Part shown: positions 45,229 to 53,379 of the stretch, piece after piece
Layout: the number at the start of each line of letters is the position of its first letter
How positions within the stretch are numbered: the first letter of the stretch is position 1
Assembly: GCA_041586615.1 (NCBI GenBank)
Contig: JBFGZS010000017.1
Span: 1 to 64,000 of the forward strand
Length of the DNA: 64,000 bases
Source: Motiliproteus sp041586615
GTDB taxonomy: Bacteria > Pseudomonadota > Gammaproteobacteria > Pseudomonadales > Balneatricaceae
Direction: 5' to 3'
Notes under the pieces: generated by a model
Told to the model about the DNA's origin: nothing
What the model saw: the letters and a program-made list of their open reading frames with translations, nothing else
The model's database searches: none
Made by a program: the position numbers and the translations under genes

Positions 45229-45276
45229 AACGAAAATTCTACTCTTGAAATCAAGCCGGATACTGTAACCAATGGT

Positions 45277-46188
45277 TCAGGGCAAGTCCACCACGTGCGG
45301 GTCATGGAACCCCGCCTGCTTTAACCGCTCCACCAGAATGGCGGTCGAAGTCGTTACGGGTAGAGGGCCGAGCCGAACCCGGTACAGCGTCTTAGCCCCC
45401 TCGCGCTCACTCACCGCGACAGGCCATTGCGGAAGCACCTCACTCAGGCGTTGTTGCACGTTTTTCGCCGCCTCACGACTACTATAGGCACCGATTTGAA
45501 GGTAACGCGCGACCCCGTTCTCAACCGACGTGCCAGGTTGCGCAGCCGTGATCGACGCCCGGACTCCCAACGGGCGTGGAATCGGCTCGGGGGTAATGGC
45601 CTCGACCAAAACGGAAGCCGTACCGGCGCGCAACATACCCAGGCGGTGCGCGGCCGCATAAGACAGATCAATCAGTCGGTCTGCATGGAAGGGACCGCGA
45701 TCATTGACACGCACGACTACCGAGCGCCCAGTTGCCTGATTGGTGACCCGCGCAAAGCTCGGCAAGGGCAGAGACTTATGTGCCGCCGTCATCGCGTACA
45801 TATCATAGATCTCGCCGTTTGACGTCGCATGACCATGGAATTTACGCCCGTACCAGGAGGCGACACCCTGCTCCCGGTACCCCTGGGCGGACGCCATCAC
45901 CTGGTACGATTTACCCCACACGGTATAGGGGCTACGATTTCCCCCAGGGCTGTAAGGCTCAGAACGCGGTACCGCATCTTTAACATGGGACAGATCAACC
46001 GCCTGCTCGGGCCCGACATCTTGGTCCATCGAATACCGGGACGATTGAGTAGGCCTGGTTTCACAGCCACTCAATAGCACGGCCAAAGCAATCAACAGTA
46101 GCGGCTTGGGCCGTGACGAGAGGCGCAGCAACGCGTTTCGGGCTAAAGACACCCGATAGCCTAGCCGGTCAACACAGGGACATCGCAT
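45277..46188 (-). CDS. rlpA: Septal ring lytic transglycosylase RlpA (lipoprotein)
   Basis: 303 residues. A lipobox LLSGC follows a hydrophobic stretch at about residues 30-41. The double-psi barrel domain has GVASWYGRKFHGHATSNGE and VVVRVNDRGPFH, with the catalytic Asp and His conserved. A C-terminal SPOR domain (YLQIGAYSSREAAKNVQQRL) should bind denuded glycan at the septum. The N-terminus before the lipobox is long and basic; a GTG start at residue 13 is possible. It begins 2 bases after mltB ends. Confidence 0.94.
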   Translation of the reverse strand: MRCPCVDRLGYRVSLARNALLRLSSRPKPLLLIALAVLLSGCETRPTQSSRYSMDQDVGPEQAVDLSHVKDAVPRSEPYSPGGNRSPYTVWGKSYQVMASAQGYREQGVASWYGRKFHGHATSNGEIYDMYAMTAAHKSLPLPSFARVTNQATGRSVVVRVNDRGPFHADRLIDLSYAAAHRLGMLRAGTASVLVEAITPEPIPRPLGVRASITAAQPGTSVENGVARYLQIGAYSSREAAKNVQQRLSEVLPQWPVAVSEREGAKTLYRVRLGPLPVTTSTAILVERLKQAGFHDPHVVDLP

Positions 46189-46190
46189 AG

Positions 46191-47246
46191 TTACGGCGCA
46201 GCCCGCTGATACTGCGCACGTATCTCCTGACTCAATTGATACACCGCCATGGCATATAACGTACTGTGGTTATAACGGGTGATGACATAGAAGTTGGCTA
46301 ACCCCAGCCAATATTCCTCACCCGATTCCCCTTCCAATAACATGGCGGTGGCCACCTGGTCGGCATCCAACGACGTAGCTAACGCTGCAGACACACGCGG
46401 CTTAAAACCCTGAGCCAGCCAATAGGAAAGAGGATGCTCGGGTTTCAACGACTGGCTGAAGCGCTCAGCGGCCAATGCGCGCGGTAAATCCGCCTGTAGC
46501 GCGACCGGTTCACCGGTGCGCCAGCCATGCTGTTTGAAATAGTTAGCAACGCTACCAATAGCATCCACGGGATTGGTTACGATATCGCGACGCGCATCAC
46601 CATCAAAATCCACGGCATAATGGCGGTAACTGCTAGGGATAAACTGACCGTACCCCATCGCACCGGCATAGGAGCCCTTAATAGCCTCGGCCGTCAATTT
46701 TTCTTCACGCAGCAAGAGCAGGTAGTGCTCCAATTGACCGCTGAAAAACCGACTCCGCGGCGGGTAGTCAAACGCCAGCGTGGCCAGCGCATCCAGCACC
46801 CGATAACTGCCGGCATTGCGGCCATAACGCGTTTCTACGCCGATGATGGCGACAATGATCTCGGGTGCAACACCGTATTGCTCGGTTGCGCGCTGGATCG
46901 TCGCTGCATGCTCGTTCCAGAATTGAATGCCTTGATCGATGCGCTGCTGCTGCAGAAATATATTCCGGTACTCGCCCCAGCTCAGCCGCTTTTCTGCCGG
47001 ACGCGCAATCGCTTTTAGGATCGATTCCTGGCGCCGTGCATTGCTCAGCAAACCCCGTACGGCATCAGCCTCGAAACCCTGTTCGACCATTCGGGCAACA
47101 AACGCAGCCGCATCGGCGTGCTCTGCATATCCCACCTGAGAACCTGCCTCAGAATCCGTCTCATGAGCAACGCTTATCGATGACAACAAGGCTGCCATCA
47201 AGAGCAACAGCGTCGACAGACGCACTGACTTACCTGCTTCGTGCAT
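46191..47246 (-). CDS. mltB: Membrane-bound lytic murein transglycosylase B
   Basis: 351 residues. The catalytic Glu lies in AIIGVETRYGRNAG. YAGAMGYGQFIPSSYRHYAVDFDGDARRDI is the MltB signature, including a Ca-binding-like loop. A signal sequence is present (LSTLLLLMAALLSSISVAHE) but no lipobox Cys, so this copy is probably periplasmic and not a lipoprotein. GGAGGTGG stands a few bases before the ATG. It cleaves glycan strands during growth and works beside RlpA, DacA and the RodA-PBP2 synthase encoded upstream. Confidence 0.94.
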   Translation of the reverse strand: MHEAGKSVRLSTLLLLMAALLSSISVAHETDSEAGSQVGYAEHADAAAFVARMVEQGFEADAVRGLLSNARRQESILKAIARPAEKRLSWGEYRNIFLQQQRIDQGIQFWNEHAATIQRATEQYGVAPEIIVAIIGVETRYGRNAGSYRVLDALATLAFDYPPRSRFFSGQLEHYLLLLREEKLTAEAIKGSYAGAMGYGQFIPSSYRHYAVDFDGDARRDIVTNPVDAIGSVANYFKQHGWRTGEPVALQADLPRALAAERFSQSLKPEHPLSYWLAQGFKPRVSAALATSLDADQVATAMLLEGESGEEYWLGLANFYVITRYNHSTLYAMAVYQLSQEIRAQYQRAAP

Positions 47247-47262
47247 ACACCACCTCCGAGTT

Positions 47263-48408
47263 TTAGCGTGTCACCATCGAGCGATGGGTATGGATTGACA
47301 TGATGATTCCGAAACCGGCCAGCAGCGTCACGATCGACGTACCGCCAAAGCTGACCAGCGGCAAGGGTACGCCAACCACCGGCAGGATGCCACTGACCAT
47401 GCCCATGTTGACAAAGACGTAAACAAAAAACGTCAGCGTCAGACTGCCAGCCAGCAGCCGGCCAAACGTATCTTGGGCCTGGGTTGCAATATAGAGCCCG
47501 CGGGCGATGATACAAAAATAGAGCGCGAGCAGACCGAGAATACCCACCAGCCCCAATTCCTCAGCCAAGACCGCAAATATAAAATCGGTATGACTTTCGG
47601 GAAGGAAATCGAGCTGGGACTGGGTTCCCTGCGACCAGCCCTTTCCGTATACCCCGCCCGAGCCGATGGCCGTCTTGGACTGGATAATATTCCAGCCCGT
47701 CCCCAGAGGGTCGCTTTCAGGGTCAAGAAGCGTTAAGACGCGCTGGCGCTGATAGTCCCGCATCCCCATCCACAACAGGGGGGCACAGACACCCGCAAGC
47801 GCGGCTGCCGAAAAGATAAACCGCCAGCGGATACCGGATAACAACAATACAAAGACCCCTGCCGACGCAATCAACAGCGATGTACCCAAGTCAGGCTGGC
47901 GCGCAATCAATAGGGTAGGAATAACCAGCAAGGCCACCGCCACAGCAACGTTGCGGATACTGGGTGGCAATGGTTTATCAGCAAACCACCAGGCAAGAGT
48001 CATAGGCACGATCAGCTTCATAATTTCAGAGGGCTGAAAACGCGGCAGACCCGGGAACTGCAGCCAGCGCTGGGCACCTTTGGCCCCCACGCCAACCAGA
48101 AGCACGGCGATCAGCAGCCCGATACCGACAGCAAAAAACCACGGGGCCCAGCGCCTGAAATAACGCGGATTGATACAGGCCACCCCGATCATCACCACAA
48201 ACGCAACGCCAATCCGTGCCAGCTGCCGCTCAAGCGCGGCCATACTCTGACCGGATGCGCTGTAAAAAACAAACAACCCACAGCCGGTCAGCAACAGAAG
48301 TAACAACAACAAAATGGGGTCTAGGTGGGTGTACGACCACAGCCCTCGCTCCCGCTGCAGGTGACTGGCAGCGTCCGGAAGCGAACGATGAAAGTCTTTT
48401 TTATTCAT
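47263..48408 (-). CDS. rodA: Rod-shape peptidoglycan glycosyltransferase RodA (SEDS)
   Basis: 381 residues with about ten membrane segments. LQFPGLPRFQPSEIMKL, the catalytic-loop region GTGWNIIQSKTAIGSGG, FLPESHTDFIFAVLAEELGL and GVPLPLVSFGGTS are SEDS signatures. It polymerises glycan during elongation with its partner PBP2 (mrdA). Its ATG overlaps the mrdA stop by 4 bases, reflecting the stoichiometric pair. Confidence 0.97.
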   Translation of the reverse strand: MNKKDFHRSLPDAASHLQRERGLWSYTHLDPILLLLLLLLTGCGLFVFYSASGQSMAALERQLARIGVAFVVMIGVACINPRYFRRWAPWFFAVGIGLLIAVLLVGVGAKGAQRWLQFPGLPRFQPSEIMKLIVPMTLAWWFADKPLPPSIRNVAVAVALLVIPTLLIARQPDLGTSLLIASAGVFVLLLSGIRWRFIFSAAALAGVCAPLLWMGMRDYQRQRVLTLLDPESDPLGTGWNIIQSKTAIGSGGVYGKGWSQGTQSQLDFLPESHTDFIFAVLAEELGLVGILGLLALYFCIIARGLYIATQAQDTFGRLLAGSLTLTFFVYVFVNMGMVSGILPVVGVPLPLVSFGGTSIVTLLAGFGIIMSIHTHRSMVTR

Positions 48409-50276
48409 GGCTGTGCGACCACCGTTACTGTCTCACGCAATAAAAACTCATCAAATACCAAACGGGCGACCGGCGCAGCCACACTACTACCACCGCCACC
48501 ATTTTCGACGACAACCGCCAACACAATTTTGGGATCTTCGGCCGGAGCAAACCCGACAAATAGCGCGTGATCGCGGTATTTCTCCGCGATGGCATCGGCA
48601 TCGTACTCTTCGTCCTGCTTGATACCAAGCACCTGCGCGGTACCCGTTTTACCGGCTATGCGGTAGGGCGCATCGGCGCCCACTCTCCGCGCGGTACCGT
48701 GGGCGCTGTGCATTACGCCCTCCATGGCGTCGATAATGTGCTTCCAGTAACCCTCTTTGGTCAGAATGATATCCGCTAGCTGCTTTTGCGGAGGAATGTC
48801 CAACCTGAACTCGGGTTCATCGATCACTTGTTTCAGCATCCGGGTCACCTTCCATTGCCCCTTGTTGGCAATCGCCATGGTAGCGGTCGCCAATTGCAGC
48901 GGCGTTGCGCTCAAAAAACCTTGACCGATACTCAGATTAAGCGAATCGCCGTTGTACCAGGGCTTACCCCGTACCCGCCGCTTCCACTCCCGGGAGGGTA
49001 ACGTTGCCGCATGGGCTTCAGGCAGGTCAAGACTGGTGACTGCACCAAAACCGAAGCGTCCCAGATAATCCGACATGGGGTCGATCCCCATTCGGTGCCC
49101 GATATCATAAAAGAAGGTATCACAGGACTCGGTGATCGCTTTGAAAAGGTCGACCTGTCCATGCCCCCATTTCTTCCAGTCCCGATAAAAACGACCGCCT
49201 TTGGTCAGCTGATACCAACCCGGGTCGCTGACACTGAAAGCCGGACTCACCGTCTGGGTATCGATGGCGGCAAGGGCAATAATGGGTTTAGTAGTGGACG
49301 CCGGTGGATAGCGCCCGCGTAATGCACGATTAAATAGCGGTAGATCTTCCGATTGCTGCAACCCCCGGTATGCTTTCCCGCTAATCCCCGAGACAAATAA
49401 ATTGGGGTCATAGCCTGGCTTGCTAACCATGGCGAGAATGCCACCCGTTTTGGGATCCAACGCAACCAACGCCCCCTTCCTGTCGCCCAGGGCCTTCTCT
49501 GCAACCCGCTGTAACTGAACATCGAGGTGTAACTGAATATCCTTTCCCGGTACCGGGTCTACCCGATCCAGAACGCGCATTACCCGGCCACGGGCGTTGG
49601 TTTCAACCTTTTGCATACCCACCTGACCATGCAGAAGGTCTTCATAGAATTTTTCAACACCCAGTTTTCCGATATGGTTGGTGGCGCTGTAATTCTTTTC
49701 ATCAACCCGGGCCAGCTCACGTTCGTTGATACGCCCCACGTATCCGAGCGCATGCACCAGCGATTCACCAAAGGGGTAGTAACGAATTAACTCCCCCTCC
49801 ACATGTACACCGGGCAGCCGATAAAAATTCACTGCAATCCGGCCAATCTCTTCATCGTTAAGACGGTAACGAAGCGGCACCGACTCGTAGGGGCGTCGTC
49901 GCTGCTTCAGGCGCTTACGAAAGCGCTCGACATCCTGATCATCAATATCGATCAACTGGCGCAACGCGCTGATCGTCGCATCCAGATCTTTGACCCGTTC
50001 TTTCGTCAGCACGAGGTTAAAGCTCGGACGGTTGTCGGCCAACAACTCGCCATTGCGGCCGTAGATCAGACCACGGGTCGGTGGCACCCCTTGCAGCTGC
50101 ATGCGGTTACGGTCAGAGATCGTCGCAAAACGGTCATACTGCGTCACCTGCAGAAATGCCATTCTCGCAACGAGGGCACCAAACAGCACAAACACCACCA
50201 ACAACGCCACGATGGTACGATGGGCAAAGGTGCGCCGCTCTCGGTGATGATCCTTGAGTGCTACAGGTTGTCTCAT
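48405..50276 (-). CDS. mrdA: Penicillin-binding protein 2 (elongation transpeptidase)
   Basis: 623 residues: one N-terminal membrane anchor (about 20-40, RTIVALLVVFVLFGALVARMAFLQ), the pedestal domain with PPTRGLIYGRNGELLADN, then the transpeptidase with PASTTKP (catalytic Ser), SCD in ITESCDTFFYDIG and KTG in IAGKTGTAQV. It crosslinks peptidoglycan during rod elongation together with RodA. rlmH ends about 9 bases upstream. Confidence 0.97.
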   Translation of the reverse strand: MRQPVALKDHHRERRTFAHRTIVALLVVFVLFGALVARMAFLQVTQYDRFATISDRNRMQLQGVPPTRGLIYGRNGELLADNRPSFNLVLTKERVKDLDATISALRQLIDIDDQDVERFRKRLKQRRRPYESVPLRYRLNDEEIGRIAVNFYRLPGVHVEGELIRYYPFGESLVHALGYVGRINERELARVDEKNYSATNHIGKLGVEKFYEDLLHGQVGMQKVETNARGRVMRVLDRVDPVPGKDIQLHLDVQLQRVAEKALGDRKGALVALDPKTGGILAMVSKPGYDPNLFVSGISGKAYRGLQQSEDLPLFNRALRGRYPPASTTKPIIALAAIDTQTVSPAFSVSDPGWYQLTKGGRFYRDWKKWGHGQVDLFKAITESCDTFFYDIGHRMGIDPMSDYLGRFGFGAVTSLDLPEAHAATLPSREWKRRVRGKPWYNGDSLNLSIGQGFLSATPLQLATATMAIANKGQWKVTRMLKQVIDEPEFRLDIPPQKQLADIILTKEGYWKHIIDAMEGVMHSAHGTARRVGADAPYRIAGKTGTAQVLGIKQDEEYDADAIAEKYRDHALFVGFAPAEDPKIVLAVVVENGGGGSSVAAPVARLVFDEFLLRETVTVVAQP

Positions 50277-50285
50277 GCCATGTGC

Positions 50286-50753
50286 TTATTTGTGATAAGG
50301 ATGCCCTTGCAAAATGGTCCAGGCACGGTAGATTTGCTCAGCGAGCAGAACGCGTACCAATGGGTGTGGAAGCGTCAGCCCGGACAGCGACCATTTCTGG
50401 TCAGCACGCGCCGAGCAGCGCGGGTCAAGACCATCGGGGCCGCCAACCAGTAAGGACACATTCACGCCATCCATTAACCAACCATCCAGCTGATCGGACA
50501 ACTGCTCCGTGGACCAGTTCCGCCCGCCGACTTCCAGTGCCACGACGCGATCATTCGCACCGATTGCCGCCAGCATCTGGTCACCTTCTTTTTGAATCGC
50601 CCGCTTCAGATCAGCGCCTTTACCCCGATGCCCCAAAGCAAGTTCATGCAGCTCAAGACTCACCTCGGCGGGCAGGCGTTTAACGTATTCCTGAAACCCT
50701 TCCGTGATCCAGCCCGGCATTTTACTGCCCACAGCAATCAGTCTGATACGCAT
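50286..50753 (-). CDS. rlmH: 23S rRNA (pseudouridine-1915-N3)-methyltransferase
   Basis: A 155-residue SPOUT methyltransferase. MRIRLIAVGSKMPGWI at the start, LLVGGPDGLDP (SAM-binding trefoil knot) and the C-terminal LTLPHPLVRVLLAEQIYRAWTILQGHPYHK-like ending are invariant features of RlmH. It sits between rsfS and mrdA as in most Gammaproteobacteria, 3 bases after rsfS ends. Confidence 0.97.
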   Translation of the reverse strand: MRIRLIAVGSKMPGWITEGFQEYVKRLPAEVSLELHELALGHRGKGADLKRAIQKEGDQMLAAIGANDRVVALEVGGRNWSTEQLSDQLDGWLMDGVNVSLLVGGPDGLDPRCSARADQKWSLSGLTLPHPLVRVLLAEQIYRAWTILQGHPYHK

Positions 50754-50756
50754 CGA

Positions 50757-51095
50757 TCAGGCCTCAGCAGCAGCGTCCAGCGTCCAGAGGCTCTCCAGAT
50801 CATAGAGCGCTCGCACCTGTGGCTGCATGACATGCACCACCACATCGCCCAGGTCAACCAGCGCCCATTCTCCCGCCTCGAGACCTTCCACACCAATCAC
50901 GTCTACGCCGGCTTTTTTACTGTCTTGCACCACGTTATTGGCAACCGCCTTGACATGGCGATTCGAGGAACCGCTGGCAATAACCATATAGTCGGTTACG
51001 CTGCACTGCCCCCGCACATCCAGAATAACGATATCCCGGGCTTTCAAATCTTCGAGCGCATTACGCACCAGGTGAATCAGTTGCTTAGTTTGCAT
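50757..51095 (-). CDS. rsfS: Ribosomal silencing factor RsfS
   Basis: 112 residues. Binds ribosomal protein uL14 and blocks subunit joining when nutrients are short. LKARDIVILDVRGQCSVTDYMVIASG and the GEWALVDLGDVVVHVMQP block are the family core. Its start lies inside the end of nadD (19-base overlap). Confidence 0.96.
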   Translation of the reverse strand: MQTKQLIHLVRNALEDLKARDIVILDVRGQCSVTDYMVIASGSSNRHVKAVANNVVQDSKKAGVDVIGVEGLEAGEWALVDLGDVVVHVMQPQVRALYDLESLWTLDAAAEA

Positions 51096-51814
51096 ATTTC
51101 CTCGGTTCCAGTTCTATAGAGCTGCCGTTCACAGACATAGTTCCATACAGGGTCCGGCAACAGGTAACGGGCGGATCGACCCGCCGTAATAAGGGTGCGG
51201 ATATGCGTCGATGAGATATCCAGCGGGGTTTGTTCATGCAGCAAGATTACGCCACAGGGCGTATCTTGAAGGTAAACCGGATCAGGACGAATAAAATCCT
51301 TGGCCCAGGTATAGATCGGGTGCTCAGCCGTCAACGCCCAACCGGGGCGCTGAACAACCAACAGGTTAGCCAAGCCTAAAATTTCTTCCCAGCGGTGCCA
51401 GCGGTGCAGCGACAGGAAGGCATCCATCCCCATGATCATTGTCAGCGACGCGTTACGTCCCCATTCCTGCCGGCACTCGTGCAGCGTGTCGACCGAATAG
51501 GACGGCGCGTTACGGCGCAACTCGCGATCATCGGCGACCAGCCCCGGCTCGTCGGCGACGGCCAGCCGCACCATGTCCATGCGCTGCTTGGCGCTGCAAT
51601 GGGGCTCACCACGGTGCACCGGCTGGTAGCAGGGTATGAGATTCAGCTGATCGACCGCCAGCAGGTCACGGATTTCGAGTGCGGTGCGCAAATGGCCGTG
51701 ATGGATAGGATCGAAGGTCCCCCCCAACAAGGCCACCCGCTTCGGGGCCGAGCCAGACGTCGGTTCTGAACCCGGCGGCCGGGAACTAGACGACAGGGAA
51801 CTAGAAAGTATCAA
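51077..51814 (-). CDS. nadD: Nicotinate-nucleotide adenylyltransferase
   Basis: Adenylylates nicotinate mononucleotide in NAD synthesis. LLGGTFDPIHHGHL is the nucleotidyltransferase HxGH motif, SVDTLHECR follows, and ISSTHIR is the C-terminal ATP-binding motif. The frame begins with TTG at 51814, preceded by AAGGGTGG, and gives a 245-residue protein with a Ser/Pro/Gly-rich extension of about 26 residues before the conserved core. A GTG at 51736 would start right at the core (RVALLGG), as most NadD do, so the true start is uncertain. It is 35 bases downstream of proA. Confidence 0.93.
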   Translation of the reverse strand: MILSSSLSSSSRPPGSEPTSGSAPKRVALLGGTFDPIHHGHLRTALEIRDLLAVDQLNLIPCYQPVHRGEPHCSAKQRMDMVRLAVADEPGLVADDRELRRNAPSYSVDTLHECRQEWGRNASLTMIMGMDAFLSLHRWHRWEEILGLANLLVVQRPGWALTAEHPIYTWAKDFIRPDPVYLQDTPCGVILLHEQTPLDISSTHIRTLITAGRSARYLLPDPVWNYVCERQLYRTGTEEICKLSN

Positions 51815-51849
51815 GACTGCACGCCACCCTTGTCAAACACAGGCTACGG

Positions 51850-53106
51850 TTACTGGCGGATATGACCATCACCCAGAACCACATATTTTTGCGACGTCAG
51901 GCCTTCCAGCCCCACAGGCCCACGGGCATGAATTTTATCGGTTGAGATACCGATTTCAGCACCCAAACCGTATTCAAACCCGTCAGCAAAGCGCGTTGAC
52001 GCATTGATCATAACGGAGCTGGAGTCGACTTCAGCCAGGAATCGACGACCGCGCGTGTAACTTTCAGTGACGATTGAATCGGTATGGTGTGAACCATAGC
52101 GGTTGATATGGGCAACAGCCTCGGTCAAAGAGTCAACCAGCTTTATCGATAGAATCGGAGCCAGATACTCGGTGCTCCAATCGGCTTCGGCAGCGGCAGC
52201 GATCGTCGGCAAGTACGTGCGGGTGGCTTCGCAACCGCGTAATTCGACCGCTTTTTCAGCATAGGCTTCCGCCAGGCGCGGCAACACCGCGGCAGCAACG
52301 TCCTGGTGCACCAATAGCGTCTCCATGGTGTTACAGGTACCGTAACGATGGGTCTTGGCATTGATCGCGATCGGTAACGCCTTATCGAGATCGGCGTGCT
52401 TATCGATAAAGACGTGACAAATACCATCTAAATGCTTGATAACCGTGACCCGCGCATCGCGACTCACCCGCTCAATCAGGCCCTTTCCGCCCCGGGGTAC
52501 GATCACGTCCACATATTCAGGCATGGTGATCATCGCCCCGACCGCGTCGCGGTCGGTCGTTTCAACCACCTGCACCGCGGAGGCAGGTAGGCCCGCCGCC
52601 ACCAACCCTTGACGAATACAGCGGGCAATGGCTTGATTGGAATGAATCGCTTCACTGCCGCCACGTAGGATCGCGGCATTACCGGACTTGAGGCACAGAC
52701 TCGCGGCTTCAGCGGTCACATTGGGACGAGACTCATAAATGATACCGATCACACCCAGGGGGACTCGCATCTTACCCACCTGGATTCCCGACGGCATATA
52801 GTTCAAATCAGTGATGCCACCAACCGGGTCCGCTAATGCCGCTACCTGACGCAAGCCTTCAATCATGGCATCGATGCGGGCAGGGTTGAGCTCAAGGCGG
52901 TCCAACATCGCGGCATCCAAACCCTGTTCACGCCCCGCAGTCATATCCTGGTTATTCGCCGCAATCAAGGTATCGCGCGCTGCATCGATAGTCTCGGCCA
53001 TCGCCAGTAGTGCAGCGTTTTTCATACCGGTATTCGCTCTGTTCAACTCGGTCGCAGCAGCACGAGCCTGCTGACCCAGGCTCGCCATGTACTCGGTGAC
53101 GTTCAT
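51850..53106 (-). CDS. proA: Gamma-glutamyl phosphate reductase
   Basis: The second step of proline synthesis. 418 residues from the ATG at 53106 (MNVTEYMASLGQQAR); a TTG two codons earlier is less likely. VPLGVIGIIYESRPNVTAEA, the catalytic Cys in YGTCNTMETLLVH, and HHTDSIVTES with NASTRFADGFEYGLGAEIGIST are hallmark blocks. It heads the long leftward run, with a consensus -10 (53137-53142) just upstream. Confidence 0.97.
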   Translation of the reverse strand: MNVTEYMASLGQQARAAATELNRANTGMKNAALLAMAETIDAARDTLIAANNQDMTAGREQGLDAAMLDRLELNPARIDAMIEGLRQVAALADPVGGITDLNYMPSGIQVGKMRVPLGVIGIIYESRPNVTAEAASLCLKSGNAAILRGGSEAIHSNQAIARCIRQGLVAAGLPASAVQVVETTDRDAVGAMITMPEYVDVIVPRGGKGLIERVSRDARVTVIKHLDGICHVFIDKHADLDKALPIAINAKTHRYGTCNTMETLLVHQDVAAAVLPRLAEAYAEKAVELRGCEATRTYLPTIAAAAEADWSTEYLAPILSIKLVDSLTEAVAHINRYGSHHTDSIVTESYTRGRRFLAEVDSSSVMINASTRFADGFEYGLGAEIGISTDKIHARGPVGLEGLTSQKYVVLGDGHIRQ

Positions 53107-53136
53107 TATCAAACCCTTTTGTCAGTGAATGGCGGC

Positions 53137-53142
53137 ATTATA
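53137..53142 (-). promoter_or_regulatory. Putative -10 element upstream of proA
   Basis: TATAAT on the minus strand, 31 bases before the proA ATG. The -35 region is weak (TGCACC at 17 bp). Confidence 0.45.
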
Positions 53143-53189
53143 CCGCGACTCCGGCAATCGGTGCATGCCAAATCCTAACAAACTGCTTT

Positions 53190-53199
53190 CCCCCCCCCC
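53190..53199. repeat. C10 homopolymer in the proA/HAMP-gene intergenic region
   Basis: Ten consecutive C in the 270-bp space between the divergent proA and HAMP-protein genes, upstream of the likely proA promoter. Apart from this tract and the proA -10 I see no other recognisable element in the space. Confidence 0.9.
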
Positions 53200-53379
53200 A
53201 TTTCGCCCTCATCCGCTCTACCCTCTTAACCCATTGAAGCTTAATTGCTATTATCGATGATCTAGCTCCGCAGCGGATGCGACCAGATCGATACCGACAC
53301 AACGTTTTCCGCTCAACACCCTTGCAGCCCGAACATCGCTACCGTCGACCGCTGCCCTAGAAGAGATCATCTGCGCCCC

